Source of the DNA: Neurospora intermedia
Taxonomy: Eukaryota > Ascomycota > Sordariomycetes > Sordariales > Sordariaceae
Assembly (NCBI GenBank): GCA_037102815.1
Contig: BTPP01000001.1
Span: forward strand, 4,675,001-4,739,000
Direction of reading: 5' to 3'
Length of the DNA: 64,000 bases
Shown here: piece after piece, positions 1-12,640 of the stretch
How positions within the stretch are numbered: position 1 is the first letter of the stretch
How the letters are laid out: each line of letters begins with the position of its first letter
Program-made: the position numbers and the translations under genes
Notes under the pieces: generated by a model
Told to the model about the DNA's origin: nothing
The model's input: only the letters and a program-made list of their open reading frames with translations
Database searches by the model: none

Positions 1-749
1 ATTTGTATAATTCTTCTTTAATATTCGTTAGAAGCCGCTAATACCGTAGTCTATTTCTCCGAAGCGCTTATTAATATTCCCTCAATTTCTTTATAAAAAA
101 CAAAATTAATAAATATTATAAATTCTCTACTAACTTTAATAGTACAATTAATTACCTTCTTAATTATAGGAAGTTTATTTAAGGCTAATTTGGCGGGTAT
201 TACCTAAATATAGTAAAGATAGCTAAATCTACCTAATAAACTACCAATCTACTCGGGAAGTTTAATATTATAATTAAAGTATTAAATAATAAATAATATT
301 ACTTTTAAGGGAATACGATTAGTAAAATTAGTATCGCTATTACGTCTCTTATTAAAGGTAAAGTTAAGAATTACTTTAGTATTACAAACCAATTTATATT
401 ATAAGAAAGAATAATTACTAACGAACTATCTCTTATACTCCTCCTTATTCTCTATATATATTTTAATAATCTTTTCGATTTCCGTACGCAACTCTTAATT
501 AACTTTAATACTAAAATTAATATAATTTTTATTATAATTAGCGAAGGTATTAGCGAGGGTCGGATATACTTTTCTTTTATTACTATTTTTACTAATAATA
601 GTTAAGTAGGACTATACAATTTAGGTTAAAATTTTACGTACCTTTCTCGGAATTGCTTTAGCAATTAGAATTTTAATACGAGATAGGATAGAGGCCGGTC
701 TAGCTACTAATTATAAAATTTTACGAACTTTATTAGTTAATTAAATAAT

Positions 750-1640
750 CTCCCTATATTCCTAAATTTTAGAAAAATTGAAGTCGCTACTCTTAATAAT
801 ACAACTATTAAAATAAACCGTATAGAAAACCGGTAGGAAGCGCGCCTAAAGGTATTTATTAATAATAATGAACTCCTTTATATATTTTCTTCCGAAGATA
901 ATATCGCCGAACTTAACTATTATTGTATAAATTAAATCGAATTCTCTATTAGAATACGACTCCTAAATTTAAATATTATTAAAACTAATAATAGCGTTAA
1001 ATATTTACTCCTATTAAGGTTTATAATAATTATTAAGAATTAAATCCTTAGGGAATCCGTTTAATAAAAGTATAAATGTAAGGTAAATAAAATTACTTTT
1101 AATAAAATATAAAATTATTGTATTTAGGTCGATTAATTCGTTTGTACGATCGATAGTACTATATAAAACAGAATATAACTTATTCTCGTATAGTATAAAA
1201 AGATAATTGGCGGTTAAAATTAATATTATACGTTTATTATTGTCCGCCTTTTTAGGGTTATATACTAGAATGCCCTAGGTAGTACCGAAAGATTTAAAGA
1301 AGCGAGTAAATAGATTATAAGGAATATAGTTTTAACCGAAGTTATTAAACGTATTAATAATATATTTATAACGGATATAATTAAAGAATTGTCCGAACGG
1401 GATTACATTTATTTATTTAATAAAATTAGTTATAAAGTTAAGTAATATAATATATATACTATTAATTCCTAAACTAATAATCTTACTAGGAATACTATTA
1501 ATAATATAATAATTAAAGTATTTTACTATATTAACTAATATATTAAATTAGGGGTTATATTCGAGCGACTACAGGGCGAACTATTAATTTATAATAAAAT
1601 TATATAAACTACCGTTGTAGTTAGAATTATTAATCCAATT
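750..1640 (+). pseudogene. Unrecognised RIP-mutated coding relic
   Basis: On the plus strand one frame is open for long stretches between about 750 and 1640, interrupted mainly by TAA and TAG codons of the kind RIP makes. It lies on the strand opposite to the chromovirus and below its predicted 3' end, so it is probably part of a different repeat. I do not recognise a family. A Gag-type protein is possible but is a guess. Confidence 0.25.
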
Positions 1641-2369
1641 ATTAAGGGTAGTAATTATATTATTAACCGGCGGCGGGGATTTTATATTAATATTAGCTAT
1701 TTTAATATACCGAAGTCGTAATTAACGAATATAAGATAAAGTAGATTAATAAATAACGATTAGTCTAATAAGATTATTATATAATAAGAGTTGTAATAGA
1801 GTTGAATATTGTAAGGATAGAGCAAATAGTAGTAAGGTTATTAGGGTAAAAAGGAGAGAAGGTGAGAATAGTTAGATAATTTTAACTTTTTTTAAAAGTT
1901 ATATATACGTATTAAAACTCTTCCTCTACGAATACCTACTTACCGGGGCCGTTTACTATATATAATTATAATTACTATTACCTTTATATAATTGTACGTA
2001 CTTACTTAATTGAAATAGAAAATATTTTAATCGAAATTATAAATAGTATATAGTATATTATCCTATATACTATTAGTACTAGGCTTACCTCCGCTTAGGC
2101 GTACTTTTAAATAGAATTCTAGAAATTTTGATAGAAAGTTACGGAAAATATAACTTCCTACGGAAATACCTAATAAAAAAGAAAATAAAATATAAAATAA
2201 AGGAAAAATTTTTCAAATTCTTATAATTTCCAGTAACCTCCCCCTCTTTTAGCGAAAAAACGGTTACTTCCCCTATTTATTTTAACAACGCCTCTATTAA
2301 ATTATACTATTAATATACTAAACTACCCTTCTATAATTACCTCTAAACGGTAATTCTAATAGATATTCT

Positions 2370-5330
2370 ATATTAAAATCCCTCACCAGCTCCTTCGAAT
2401 TCCTTATAAATTTACTACGTAATTCCTACGTATTATCCTTATTTTAATACTTAATTTATTTAACTAAATACTATATATCTAACGGTCTTTAATTTCTAGT
2501 TATAAGATTTTCAACCTCTTATTCCTCTTAGCCGTCAATTTTAACCGGTAATAATAGTAAAACCTTATAATTAAAAGGATCGGGACCTTGCGCTAGCTTA
2601 TAAAAATATATTATAGAGATAATAGGATAGGTACGTTAAATACTAAGTAAATCGAATTTATAAATTAGTAGGCCAATTTTTTTAAGAATTTAATAGGGGC
2701 CTATTCTCTCTACTAACTATTTCTTCTTCGGACTTCCAGATAAATAATAACCTTTACCTAAATATAAGTAAATTTTATTATTTACGTCGAATGTTATTAG
2801 AAAATACTTAGAATTATATTGTTCTTTAATAGTTATTCCAACCCAATTAATAAGTTTTACGGCCTCGAATTAATATTCTTAATAGATAATAGCTAAAGAC
2901 TCTACTATAGTAGCTTCCTAATTATCCGGTATAAGTAGATCGAAGGCCGCCCGTAGTTTAAAGCTGTATATTAACTTATTTAGTAATAACCCGATAGTAA
3001 ATTAAATAGTATTATTCAAATTATATTATAATACTATTAATATTAACGTCTAAAGAATAATATTCGTTGTATACTATATACGAATAGTTATTTTAGTAGT
3101 CTAGTTCGTTCTTTCCAACTATCCGTCCGTTTAAGTGTAATAAACTATTAAAAATAGCAAATTAATAGTTAATACCTCGAAAATACTCTTCTAAATAGTA
3201 GAAATAAATTTAGAATTTCGGTCGTTAATAATAACTATTAATAAACCTTAATTATAAAGTTGTAAAGTCCGAAGTAATACTTTAGCCTATTCCTACGTAC
3301 TATAAGTAGAATATTTAGTTATAAGTAGTACCTTCTTACTAAATTTGTAAATAATAATATATATAGTATTAAATTTTAAAAAACCTTCTAGAGCCTATAT
3401 AGTACCGGCCATTTTAATTATCGGTATATTAGTAACGAAGTTTATAGTAATTGTATAAAACGGCCTTAGGAATGTCCGAATTGGTAGTAGTTCTCTAGGG
3501 GTCGGTTGTCTATTTTACTAATTTTAACGGTAGACTTTATAATATTTAATATATTTGCATACTATTTAAATCTTTCGCCTTATATAGAAGTACATTAAAT
3601 TATTTATTATCCGATTAATCCCAAAATAATATTTCTTATTATATACTAATTCCAATATCTTTTATATATAAATCTAAGGAATATACAGCCGACGTATGTT
3701 TTAATAATTAATATAGTAAAATAACCTATCCTCGAGTAGATAGGGGCCCGCCGGCAGATTTGGACGCTTTTCCGATCGTTACATATAGATATACCCTAGA
3801 GCGTTAGCTTTATTAATTAGCCGGAGAACCCTAATATACTTAGGATCTTTAAAATAAACTTTAATTAACTATTAACGAAATTCCGGTACGATAATTAGTA
3901 AAACTTAATGTATATCCAAAATAACTTTAATATATATAAATAAAAAAACGTTAATATTATTCTAATAGTTAACGTTCTATATTTCTATAAAGTTAAACTA
4001 AATATCGGCCAATTCATTAGAAATATTATTCTCGTCCGTAATTTCGACGGTCGGTAGTTTTAATAGCGCATCCAATATAATATTTAATAGTCTAAGAATA
4101 TAGAATATATTCAAATTGAACTATAACGCCTAATTAGTAGTATTTACAAACTTTAGGTTAGCCTTAGCCAAATCTATTGTATATAATAAGGTATATTTAA
4201 TAATCCTAATAGTAGAAGTATAATTAGTAATAACGTTAACTTAATATTCGTTAGATTGAACTATTTTTCGAAGTTTCCGTAGAGCCTAAATAATAATTAC
4301 AATTTCTACTTCCGTAAAACCGTATTTCTTTTCGGCTAAGGATATTAATCTTAATAGGAAATATACTAGTTTAATTATAATTAATAGGATTTTACTTATT
4401 CTAGGAATAGATTCCCCGTCCTATAGGCACTTAAGTTGGAAAATATAAATACCGTAGGCTAAATTATTAATATCGGTTTTAATAAAAAGTATATCGCTTT
4501 TTATATAGTAGAAAAAATATATTTAATTATATAGGTTTTCCTATATAATACGGAAGGCTTCGCGTTCTTCGAATATCGGTTCGAATTTAACCTTAGAAAT
4601 ATATACCTATTATATTTATTTTATTAAACCTACCTATAAATTACCCAATTCGTATACTTACTTTAATAATTCAATTTTTCTTCGATTAAATAGTTCCTCC
4701 TTAATAACGAACTATAATATACCTTAATATAACTACCCAACTATATTAAAGTAGGTTTTAAAATTATTAAGTATATTAGGAAAGGTTAATTTCTAAAAGG
4801 CTTTAATATAATCTTCCGTATATTTATAACCTTCTCTATCGATAATATTACCCAATAGTTATATAGAAGGATACCCTACGAAAGATTTATTAGCGCTAAT
4901 ATAAATGCGATATTTATTAAGAAGATCTATAATAGTAGCCAAGTAGGCGAAGTATTCTTTTTAAATATTATTAAAAATAATAATATTATTAATATAAGTA
5001 CGTACGAAGGAGTAATATTCGAAGAATAGCCTATTTATAAATCTTTGTATAAATGCCGGAGAATTCTTAAAGCCTATTAATACAATATTAAATTATTCGA
5101 AACCTTGTAGGTTAATAATTACTATACGGTTATAATATTTAATAAAAATAGGCAGCTAGTAGAAGAATCCGGCGGCATTAAAGATCGAAAAGAACTTCTT
5201 ACTAATTATAACGTTAATAATATTTTTTTAATTAGATAAGGGGTATACATTAAGTATAGTAATACTATTGAACGGGCGAAAATTAATTATAGTACGCCTT
5301 TTATCGATTCTATTAACTTTTCTTTAGATA
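2370..5330 (-). pseudogene. pol relic: RT, RNase H, integrase, chromodomain
   Basis: Minus-strand translation shows a reverse transcriptase with the fungal gypsy pattern: 'NVYPLSN', then 'NAAGFFY', then 'KNSPAFIQRFINRL'. The YVDD box appears as 'YINNIIIF' near 4973-5010, with both catalytic Asp turned into Asn by G-to-A change. RNase H follows with 'LAEKKYGFTEVEIVII', and an ending like NILDALSRLP. The integrase core is recognisable from 'IINDRNSKFIS' (about 3205-3227) and 'TDG*LERTN' (about 3110-3140). The last segment reads like a chromodomain, with Trp codons replaced by stops in the 'YLVK*' position. Family assignment is firm because four ordered domains agree. The product cannot be functional. 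Confidence 0.82.
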
Positions 5331-7049
5331 ATAAATATTAAGCAAATAATAAGAATTAATTACAATATAAACAATATTTTACCCTAAGCATATATTTTAT
5401 TATATCCCTTATTAAGAAATTTATAGTCCTTAGTACTTAAGGGGTAAAGCCTAATAATCCTTCGCTAATTCTACTATCCCTTAACTAAATTAATACGTAT
5501 TTTATCTTCTTCTTTTATTGGTATAATTCCTCTATCTTTCAAAATATTAATATACTTATCTAAAAGGCTCTTAATTTACTCTAAGAATTCGGGATCCGTA
5601 TTACAAATACTAATACCTACTTCGGAAAGAATAATTTCGATATCGACGGGCTTAATAATTCCGTAGGAAGGTACCTTAAAAGTATTTTTCCTAATAGCCT
5701 CTTCCTTTTTGTCCTTAGCGGCCTTATCGATAAATATAGCGTATTACTCTTAAGTAAGTCCGGTTTGTACTTTAGGGACGAGAAAAGCTACGTCCGAAGC
5801 ATTAATTAATATAGTAATTTTATTAACTTTATACGATAGTTATATAATTATACCTATCTAAATTCCTTTAGGAATAAATACTAACTCTTTAGATTAGTTT
5901 AAATATAGTACAACTTTATAAATTTTACTATCTATAGTAGCGTTTAATAAATAAGGATATTATATATAAAAATTATAAGTAGGATATTTATTTAAGCTAT
6001 ATTAATTATTAAATTAGGTATTATACTTTATTAAAATAATTCCTAATTACCCTCTTAATAATAGAGTATTAAATTTAGTAAAGACTTTAGTAATAAGAAT
6101 GTCTTCCTCCCCTTTAATTCTTTTAGAATAGATTTTACTTTAAATTTTTATATTAAAAATTAATTTAAAAGAATATAGAGCGGTATTAAAGTCTAATTTC
6201 GCACTATAGTAATAAAGGAAGTCTATTCCTAATAATATATTCGGGCCTAATTTATTAATAACTAAAACGGATATTTAGAAGTACCTATTAACCTTAATAC
6301 TATTAACCTTTCCTTTTATATAAAAATTAAACTTAATAACTATATTGATAATAATCTTCGAATTAATACCCTTTATAATATTAAGCGGTACTACTTTATA
6401 TTTTATATTTAATAAAAATTCTTCAATAAACGCTTTATTTACTACTATCGATAAATAACCCGAATTAAAATATATAGTAACAATAGGTGTATTAGGGCTA
6501 GATTTAATATTAACTTATAGATATAATATAATTTTTCGTAAATTTATTTCCCTATTCCTAAGAATAATATTTAGAATTGCCTCAATAATTTATCCTTCAG
6601 TAAAAATAAATAACGTATATTAGTTTTTATACTATACTTCTAATAAATCGGGCTTCCGTCCGTCTATTAATATTAATAAATTTACCTAAACGTCCGTTTT
6701 CCTTAATATTTAAACCTGGCTAAATAGTTTTTAACTATTCTTAGTAAAAGTTACTCGATTATTAAATGAAGGATCGGACGACCTATAAAACGTTTAAACC
6801 TTCCCTAAATATTTAGGAATTGCTATAAATTTAGTATTGGATAATAAATTTAATAATAAGGGTCGTATAGGCCCGTCGGAATTAGTACTTCTAATAAGAA
6901 TTGCGTTAAGAATAACCGCTAGTTTGTTAATTATTATATATAAAAGAATATAAAATAATAAAATACTAAGAAATGAAAGTTTATTAGGGGCTAGATAGCC
7001 GGTAAAATAGGTAGAAGGTTTATTATTATATTTAACCTCGGAAGTATTT

Positions 7050-8735
7050 ATTATAGATTCTTCTACCTCTTCCTCAAAATCCCTAATAAAATAGTAACCT
7101 TTATTCTACAAATAATAAACTTTATTATTTATATTAAAGTCGTCTGTGAAGACTATTACGGCGGAGGTATAAATATAACGGCCGTCCTATAAAATTTAAT
7201 AGCGCTCAAATCTTTTACCCTAATAATACTAGCGGCCGTTATTATTACCCGACTAGCCTATATTATACTTATCGAACTTATCGCCAAAATTCCTAAATCC
7301 TTTATTAAAATAAAACTTCCCGCCTATTTTACTATTGAACTTACTATTATAAGAAGAGAAGTTCTTTCGGAAAGGTTTATTACTATTATAATTTCCCTAA
7401 AAGTTAGTATAAATGTTAAAATTATCGTTTTTATTATTAGAACCGTTAATAGTATAGTAAATTAATTGTCCGCTCTTTAATAATTCGAAAAGTTAATAAC
7501 GTATCGGTTTAGCCTTCTATTCAACTTTATTAATATAATCGTTAAAACGAACGTTCTATTCTAGAAGAATGTATACGGTTTGTATTGCTAAGTGTAAATT
7601 ATTCTATAGGCGAGTATAAAATTAAAAGTCTAATATATCTCCCTAAAGATAGGTATATTAAAATAATTGAATTAAATAATTATAAAGCGATAATATATTG
7701 GTTTTATATAGTTCTATAGTAAACTTATTCGTATTTAGCTATTTTTGCACTTTATACGGCTTAATTCTGAAAATAATGTTAAACGTATTAAGAATTTTAT
7801 TAAAGCTACTACGAAGGTTATTATATTTATTTTCGGAAAGGGTAAAGTTCTACTAACATAGGGCGGTACTATAGAATAGTTAACTAAAATTATTAATAAT
7901 AGTTTAACATCTCTTTAGATAATCCTTCAAATACCCTTTAATTATATTACTAAATCTATAAAAAATAGTATAAACGTTAATTTTACTATCTTAATAAATA
8001 CCCTTCTTTATTTTATTAGGTTTAGTATTAAGGAAGTATATTCCGATATCTAAAATTTTAAAGGGTTCTTTTTTAACTAATTAATAAACACTTATATTAA
8101 CCTTTAAAATAGAATTAACGAGTATTTAATTCCGATCTTCTAACTCTTTAATATAATTATAAAGATCTTTAAGTATTTTATAAAGCGCTGAATTATTTAT
8201 TATAGTACTATCGCTATTAACTTCGACCGACGGAATAGAAATATTAGAACTAACGTCGAAGTATACAATTTGTAAATTACTAGTAGGATGAACGTACTAG
8301 CGGAAAGTTAAACGTATAGAAAGTGCGGGGGCCTTTAGAATAGCCGAAGGAAGGTAACTACTATTATTTAAAACTATTAGCAGTAATCCTTATTACTCTA
8401 CTTACTTTTCGTTCGCCGGAATTTAATTTATTAACTCTTTAAAATTTATTCGTAGAACTTAATTAGAAATATTACGGCCGATAGTTAGAATTAATATATA
8501 TTTACGAAGGTAAATTAAAAGTTAATTAATATTTTCGAACAAAGGTTGCTAATTAATATAGTTAATATAAAGATTTTTCATCTAATTAATTAAATTAGTA
8601 GCATTACGTAGGTCCCTAGCGTTTATTATAACTATTTTACTAGTAGGATTAATAAGGCCGCTAGAACGCTAATTATAATAAATAGTAGAATTTTCGTAAA
8701 ATTAAGAGGCGTTATATTTAATAGTAGCGGGCATT
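7050..8735 (-). pseudogene. gag relic of the chromovirus
   Basis: Upstream of pol on the minus strand, a frame starting with an ATG near 8733 begins 'MPATIKYNAS' and stays mostly open, apart from RIP-type stops. Near 7070-7120 a stretch reads 'YYL*NKGYYFIRDF', which fits a CCHC zinc knuckle of the form CxxCxxxGHxxxxC whose Cys and His codons were changed by C/G-to-T/A mutation. That placement, upstream of the reverse transcriptase, is where Gag belongs. The region between about 7050 and 5330 should hold the protease and the start of RT, but I did not identify a protease motif. The exact start and end are approximate. Confidence 0.55.
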
Positions 8736-10080
8736 AGAAGACTAAAACCGGACTTTACACTATTTTAAACCAAGCGTATAGTATTATAGACCGGTTAGGT
8801 AAAGTAAAGTAAATAATTCGGGGATCTACCTCCGGTCTTTACATTATATTAGATAAAGTATATAGTATTTTAATTTAGGTTAATAAAGTATATAGGAAAG
8901 GGGTTAGTAATAACCGTTCTTAAATACTATTTTACCTACTCCTACTATTATTTCTACACTAAGTATAGAAGAGTTTTAACTTATACGAAATTTCCGAAAT
9001 ATTTAGTAGTAAGATTAGTAGCCAATTATTAAATAATACTAATAGCGATTTCAATAACCGAACTTATTCGAAAAACTATTAATTCTATTAATAAGAAGGG
9101 TCGTTAAATCGGGCTTAATTAAACGTATTACTCAATAAGCGTAAGCAGTAAGGAAAATAATATAGGAATTTATATTAAATTAATAAAGGTTAATATATTA
9201 ACTATCCTAATAATATCCGAAAAGTTTACTAAAAAGGAGTAAATACTTATACTACCGGTACTAGGGGGAATAAATACTTAAATAACAATATTAATAATAG
9301 TATTACTCGCTTTAATTCGGGCTATAAATTATTTCTAATTCTTCTTTTACAACTATAATAATACTCCTTCTTTAATTATAAAGGGCCAAATTTAGCGTAT
9401 CGGAATAGGATAATTAGCGACTAATTAGCAATATTTATATAGGACCTATTAAACTTTATAATCTATTATATTCAAATTAACGATCTATCCTCTTTCATAA
9501 ATATTATTACTAGTATTAGCAACCCAATTAGGTTCAATTTCAATATAACCGGTTTCTCTATTTAAATATAGCTATACTACCTCAATAAACAACTCGGCAG
9601 TTAAAAATTAAAATCTTTCTTTATAATAAAATTGCAGCTCGTAAATAGTAAATTTAATAATTTAATATACTTTGTGTATTAAACTTTCCTCTTAAAGGTT
9701 AAAAGCCGCCTAAGGATTTACTTAATCGGTCTTCAATATTATTCAATCTAGCCTTCAAACCTAAATAAATAGTAATAAAGTAGTAAAGAAAGGGGACTCC
9801 GAGGAGTAAAAGTACAAATACTTAGTTTAAAAGGGTAAAGCTAAATAATAGTTAAAAAATCTAATAAATTATTATTAAATCCTAATATATTTCCCCCCTC
9901 GACGAAAGGAAGAGATATAAAGAATAATAAGGTCGGTTTAAAATTGAACTGTAGGTACTACTTATTACACAAAAATATACTTTATAAATAATAATAATAG
10001 AGAATAATAAAGTAAATAACTAGTTACTGGATAGAGTAATAATACGTAACGATTAACGATAGTTTTATTAAAGGAAGCTA

Positions 10081-10300
10081 AAGATAAGACCTATCGCAAG
10101 CCTCAACCTGGGACCTCGCACACGACTTTACTAAGTATAAGCAAAATAGATATAAGGTTAGTATAATATAAATTGATAATCCGTTAACCTTAATAGAGGT
10201 TAACGGAACGAATACTCTTATATAATAGACTATACGCTCTAACGAGCCGCTGCCATAACAAGACAGAGCATTTAGGTATCTACCAAGAATGCCCTATAAC
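10081..10300. other. RIP-poor island with perfect inverted repeat
   Basis: Inside the AT-rich block this stretch keeps normal CpA and TpG dinucleotides, for example at 10095-10126 and 10240-10300, unlike both flanks. It contains a perfect inverted repeat with 10-bp arms CCGTTAACCT at 10181-10190 and its complement at 10197-10206, separated by 6 bp. It separates the chromovirus side from the second Gag-like relic. Two short stretches on the minus strand resemble tRNA A-box and B-box sequence, but they are about 130 bp apart and do not fold into a tRNA that I can draw. The stretch may be a boundary between two insertions or a small element too short for RIP. Confidence 0.5.
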
Positions 10301-10309
10301 AACATTGAA

Positions 10310-12640
10310 AAATTGTAATATATTTATAGGGAGATTTATATCCGCTAGAATTCTTCTAATATCTAACGGTTCAATACTATATTCTTTTAAGCCTTTAATA
10401 TATAATCGTACGCGCTTCTTTCTAAAGATCTCTTCGGCCTTTTCGAAAATTTTTTTAATTTATTATTTAATTTCTTTAATAATATCCCGGGTAATTTGGG
10501 GAGGGGGGTTCTTAGGATTCTTCGGGACTTTTACTAATTTTATTACTATTATAATTAGTTATAGAGCGGTAGGCTTTAGATTATTATTTTCTATTACGAC
10601 CGGTTCCGCCGTTCTCGGCTTTGTAATTAATTAGAGTATCGGTCCTTTCTTATATAGTAGCTATTTTAATACCCTCGACGTTAGGTCTAAAGTTTTCTCC
10701 CGATGCCGTTCTTCCCTTACAATTAGAGGTACTACGTTTAGTACTTTTGCGAAATTTCGAGGAAATTCCTCTTTACTGAATAAGTCCTTTATATTAACGT
10801 TCAATTTGGAACCGGTATTTTATTAAATTAATTCTACCTATTTCTCCTTTTCTTTTATTTTATTTAGGATATTTTTTATAATTACCGCTAAATCTTAGGC
10901 TAATCTTTCTTTTAGTTTGTAGGGTACGTCCTTACGTAGGTTATTTAGGGTTTAGGTATTAATTACTATATTTCTCTCGATTACTATTAATAACTCCCGC
11001 CTTAATTTTTCTTATTCCGTTTTTAATACTTATATTCCTTTTATCTTCGCTCTATTTTCTAGTATACAAATTTCGTTTAGCGAGCCCTTACAATATTCGA
11101 AATTTATATATTAATTTATTATTTTATATATTACTCTTTAGTAATTTTGTAGGACGTTATTTGCGGTATTATTATATTAGTTTTAGTTTTATTGTAGTTA
11201 GTTTTAATTCTACTAGCTCTAGGCTTGGTTTAAAGTTGTAATATTATTTATTTCTATTAATTATATTCTTTTCCGGCGGTTTCTTATTTTGACCTAGTTC
11301 TTAACTCTTAGAAGTGGATATTACAAATCTATATAGTCTCTCTACAGGTTCGTACAATTATCGTACTAATACGTCCTATATAGCAATAGTTTATATTTCC
11401 GCGGGTCTTATAAATTAGAGATTTTAGGTAGGGGGCGGGACTAATTATTATTATAAGTACTATTATTATAATATATTCCGGATCCTAATCTATTGTAACT
11501 TTTATTACTCCTATTATTATACCCGGATATATTCGAATTATAATTAGTATTACTAGAATTATATCTATTACTATTTGAATTATATCCTATATTAGTATTA
11601 TATCCGTTCTATCCGCTAGGGTTATAAAAGTTTACATTGTATACTATAATTATTAGAATTTACGTTTATTATTAGTACCCTCCGATTTTAAAATTTGGAA
11701 ATTGTTTGAATAGCTTTATTACGTTTTTTAATTTTACTAAATTATCCTCCTTACTATCCAATTCCTTATATGTTCCTATTTTTATCCCTAGCGATTATAT
11801 TACTTTCTTAATTTCTATAAAGGAGGTTGAAAATTCCTTTATACCCGAACTTATTAATATTATATACCCTAATATTATTAGCCTATTTTTTAACCTTTAT
11901 TTAATTCCCTTGTCTATAGCTACTACTTTTTAATTATCCCTTACTATTCTATTTAATATTGCGCTAACTGCGATAAACTTTAGTTCTTTCGATTTAATTT
12001 TAATAAATAATTTTTCCGCCCTTTTAAAATATTCGTTAATTAACTCCTTAAATTTTCTTTTAAGTCCTATAATATCCGATATAATATTTAAATCCGTCTT
12101 TTTTATTTCCTATTTCTCTTTTACTATTTATATAATATTTACCTTTCCTATCTTTTCCTTCTCCTCTAATTTTACCTCCTATTATAACTTTACGTCTCCT
12201 TTTAGACCCTTCCGAAATTGGGTTTTAAATACCGTATCCTAATTAGCAATATCAATTCCGGCCAAAATTAGGGTCGCCTCTATCTCTTTAATATATTTAT
12301 TAATATTATTAGTACTCTGTTCCGCGAAGTATAGCTATATTAAATTCGCTATATTTATTCGTCGTTTTACTAGTAGTAGATTTGGTTGGGAAATAAATAG
12401 TAAGTTTACTTTAGAGGATATAGAAATATCCAATCGAATTAATAGTAATAGCGTTCTTATTCGTTCTAATAATAATATTAGCGGGACTATTACCGATAAT
12501 TCTATTGGGATCGTTTAGGCGGGGGTTCCTATAGGGGATACTTCCGTAAGAGTTAGTACTATTATAGTACTTTAAAATAATCTTAAATTAATTGAAAGAT
12601 TTTTAATAATTTTAAAATTTATAGGGATTTCTAAAAACAA
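10310..12640 (-). pseudogene. Second Gag-like retroelement relic
   Basis: The minus strand from about 12640 down to about 11640 stays in one frame with only TAA/TAG interruptions. It reads as a Lys/Glu-rich, helical protein (for example 'FKELINEYFKRAEKLF') that passes into an Asn/Tyr/Ser-rich tail in a neighbouring frame. A Pro/Lys/Glu-rich stretch is again open at about 10620-10310. The general look is that of a retroelement Gag, but I see no zinc knuckle or polymerase and cannot name the family. It is on the same strand as the chromovirus but upstream of that element's own gag, so it probably belongs to a second element. Confidence 0.45.

Larger units (their letters stand above)
2237..8735 (-). 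mobile_element. Ty3/gypsy chromovirus relic, RIP-inactivated
   Basis: Reading the minus strand from about 8735 down to 2237 gives the gene order of a Ty3/gypsy LTR retrotransposon of the chromovirus branch. It runs from a Gag-like start, through a zinc-knuckle relic (about 7070-7120), reverse transcriptase (about 5330-4800), RNase H (about 4580-4020) and integrase (about 3540-2950), to a chromodomain (about 2545-2370). A purine run at 2237-2250 on the minus strand, just after the chromodomain, fits a polypurine tract, so the 3' LTR would lie below 2237. I could not align two LTRs by eye, so the ends are uncertain. The element is dead: every domain carries stop codons and key acidic residues are changed. 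Confidence 0.82.

Noticed and set aside
10081-10280. tRNA gene or tRNA-derived SINE
   Set aside because: Box A-like and box B-like pieces exist on the minus strand but are about 130 bp apart. The T-arm does not pair and no anticodon stem could be drawn.
10305-10634. 109-codon plus-strand ORF in the RIP block
   Set aside because: It is the reverse of the Gag-like relic on the minus strand. Ile/Phe/Leu-rich composition reflects AT bias.
11706-11933. 75-codon plus-strand ORF in the RIP block
   Set aside because: Again antisense to the minus-strand relic, which has the more protein-like composition.
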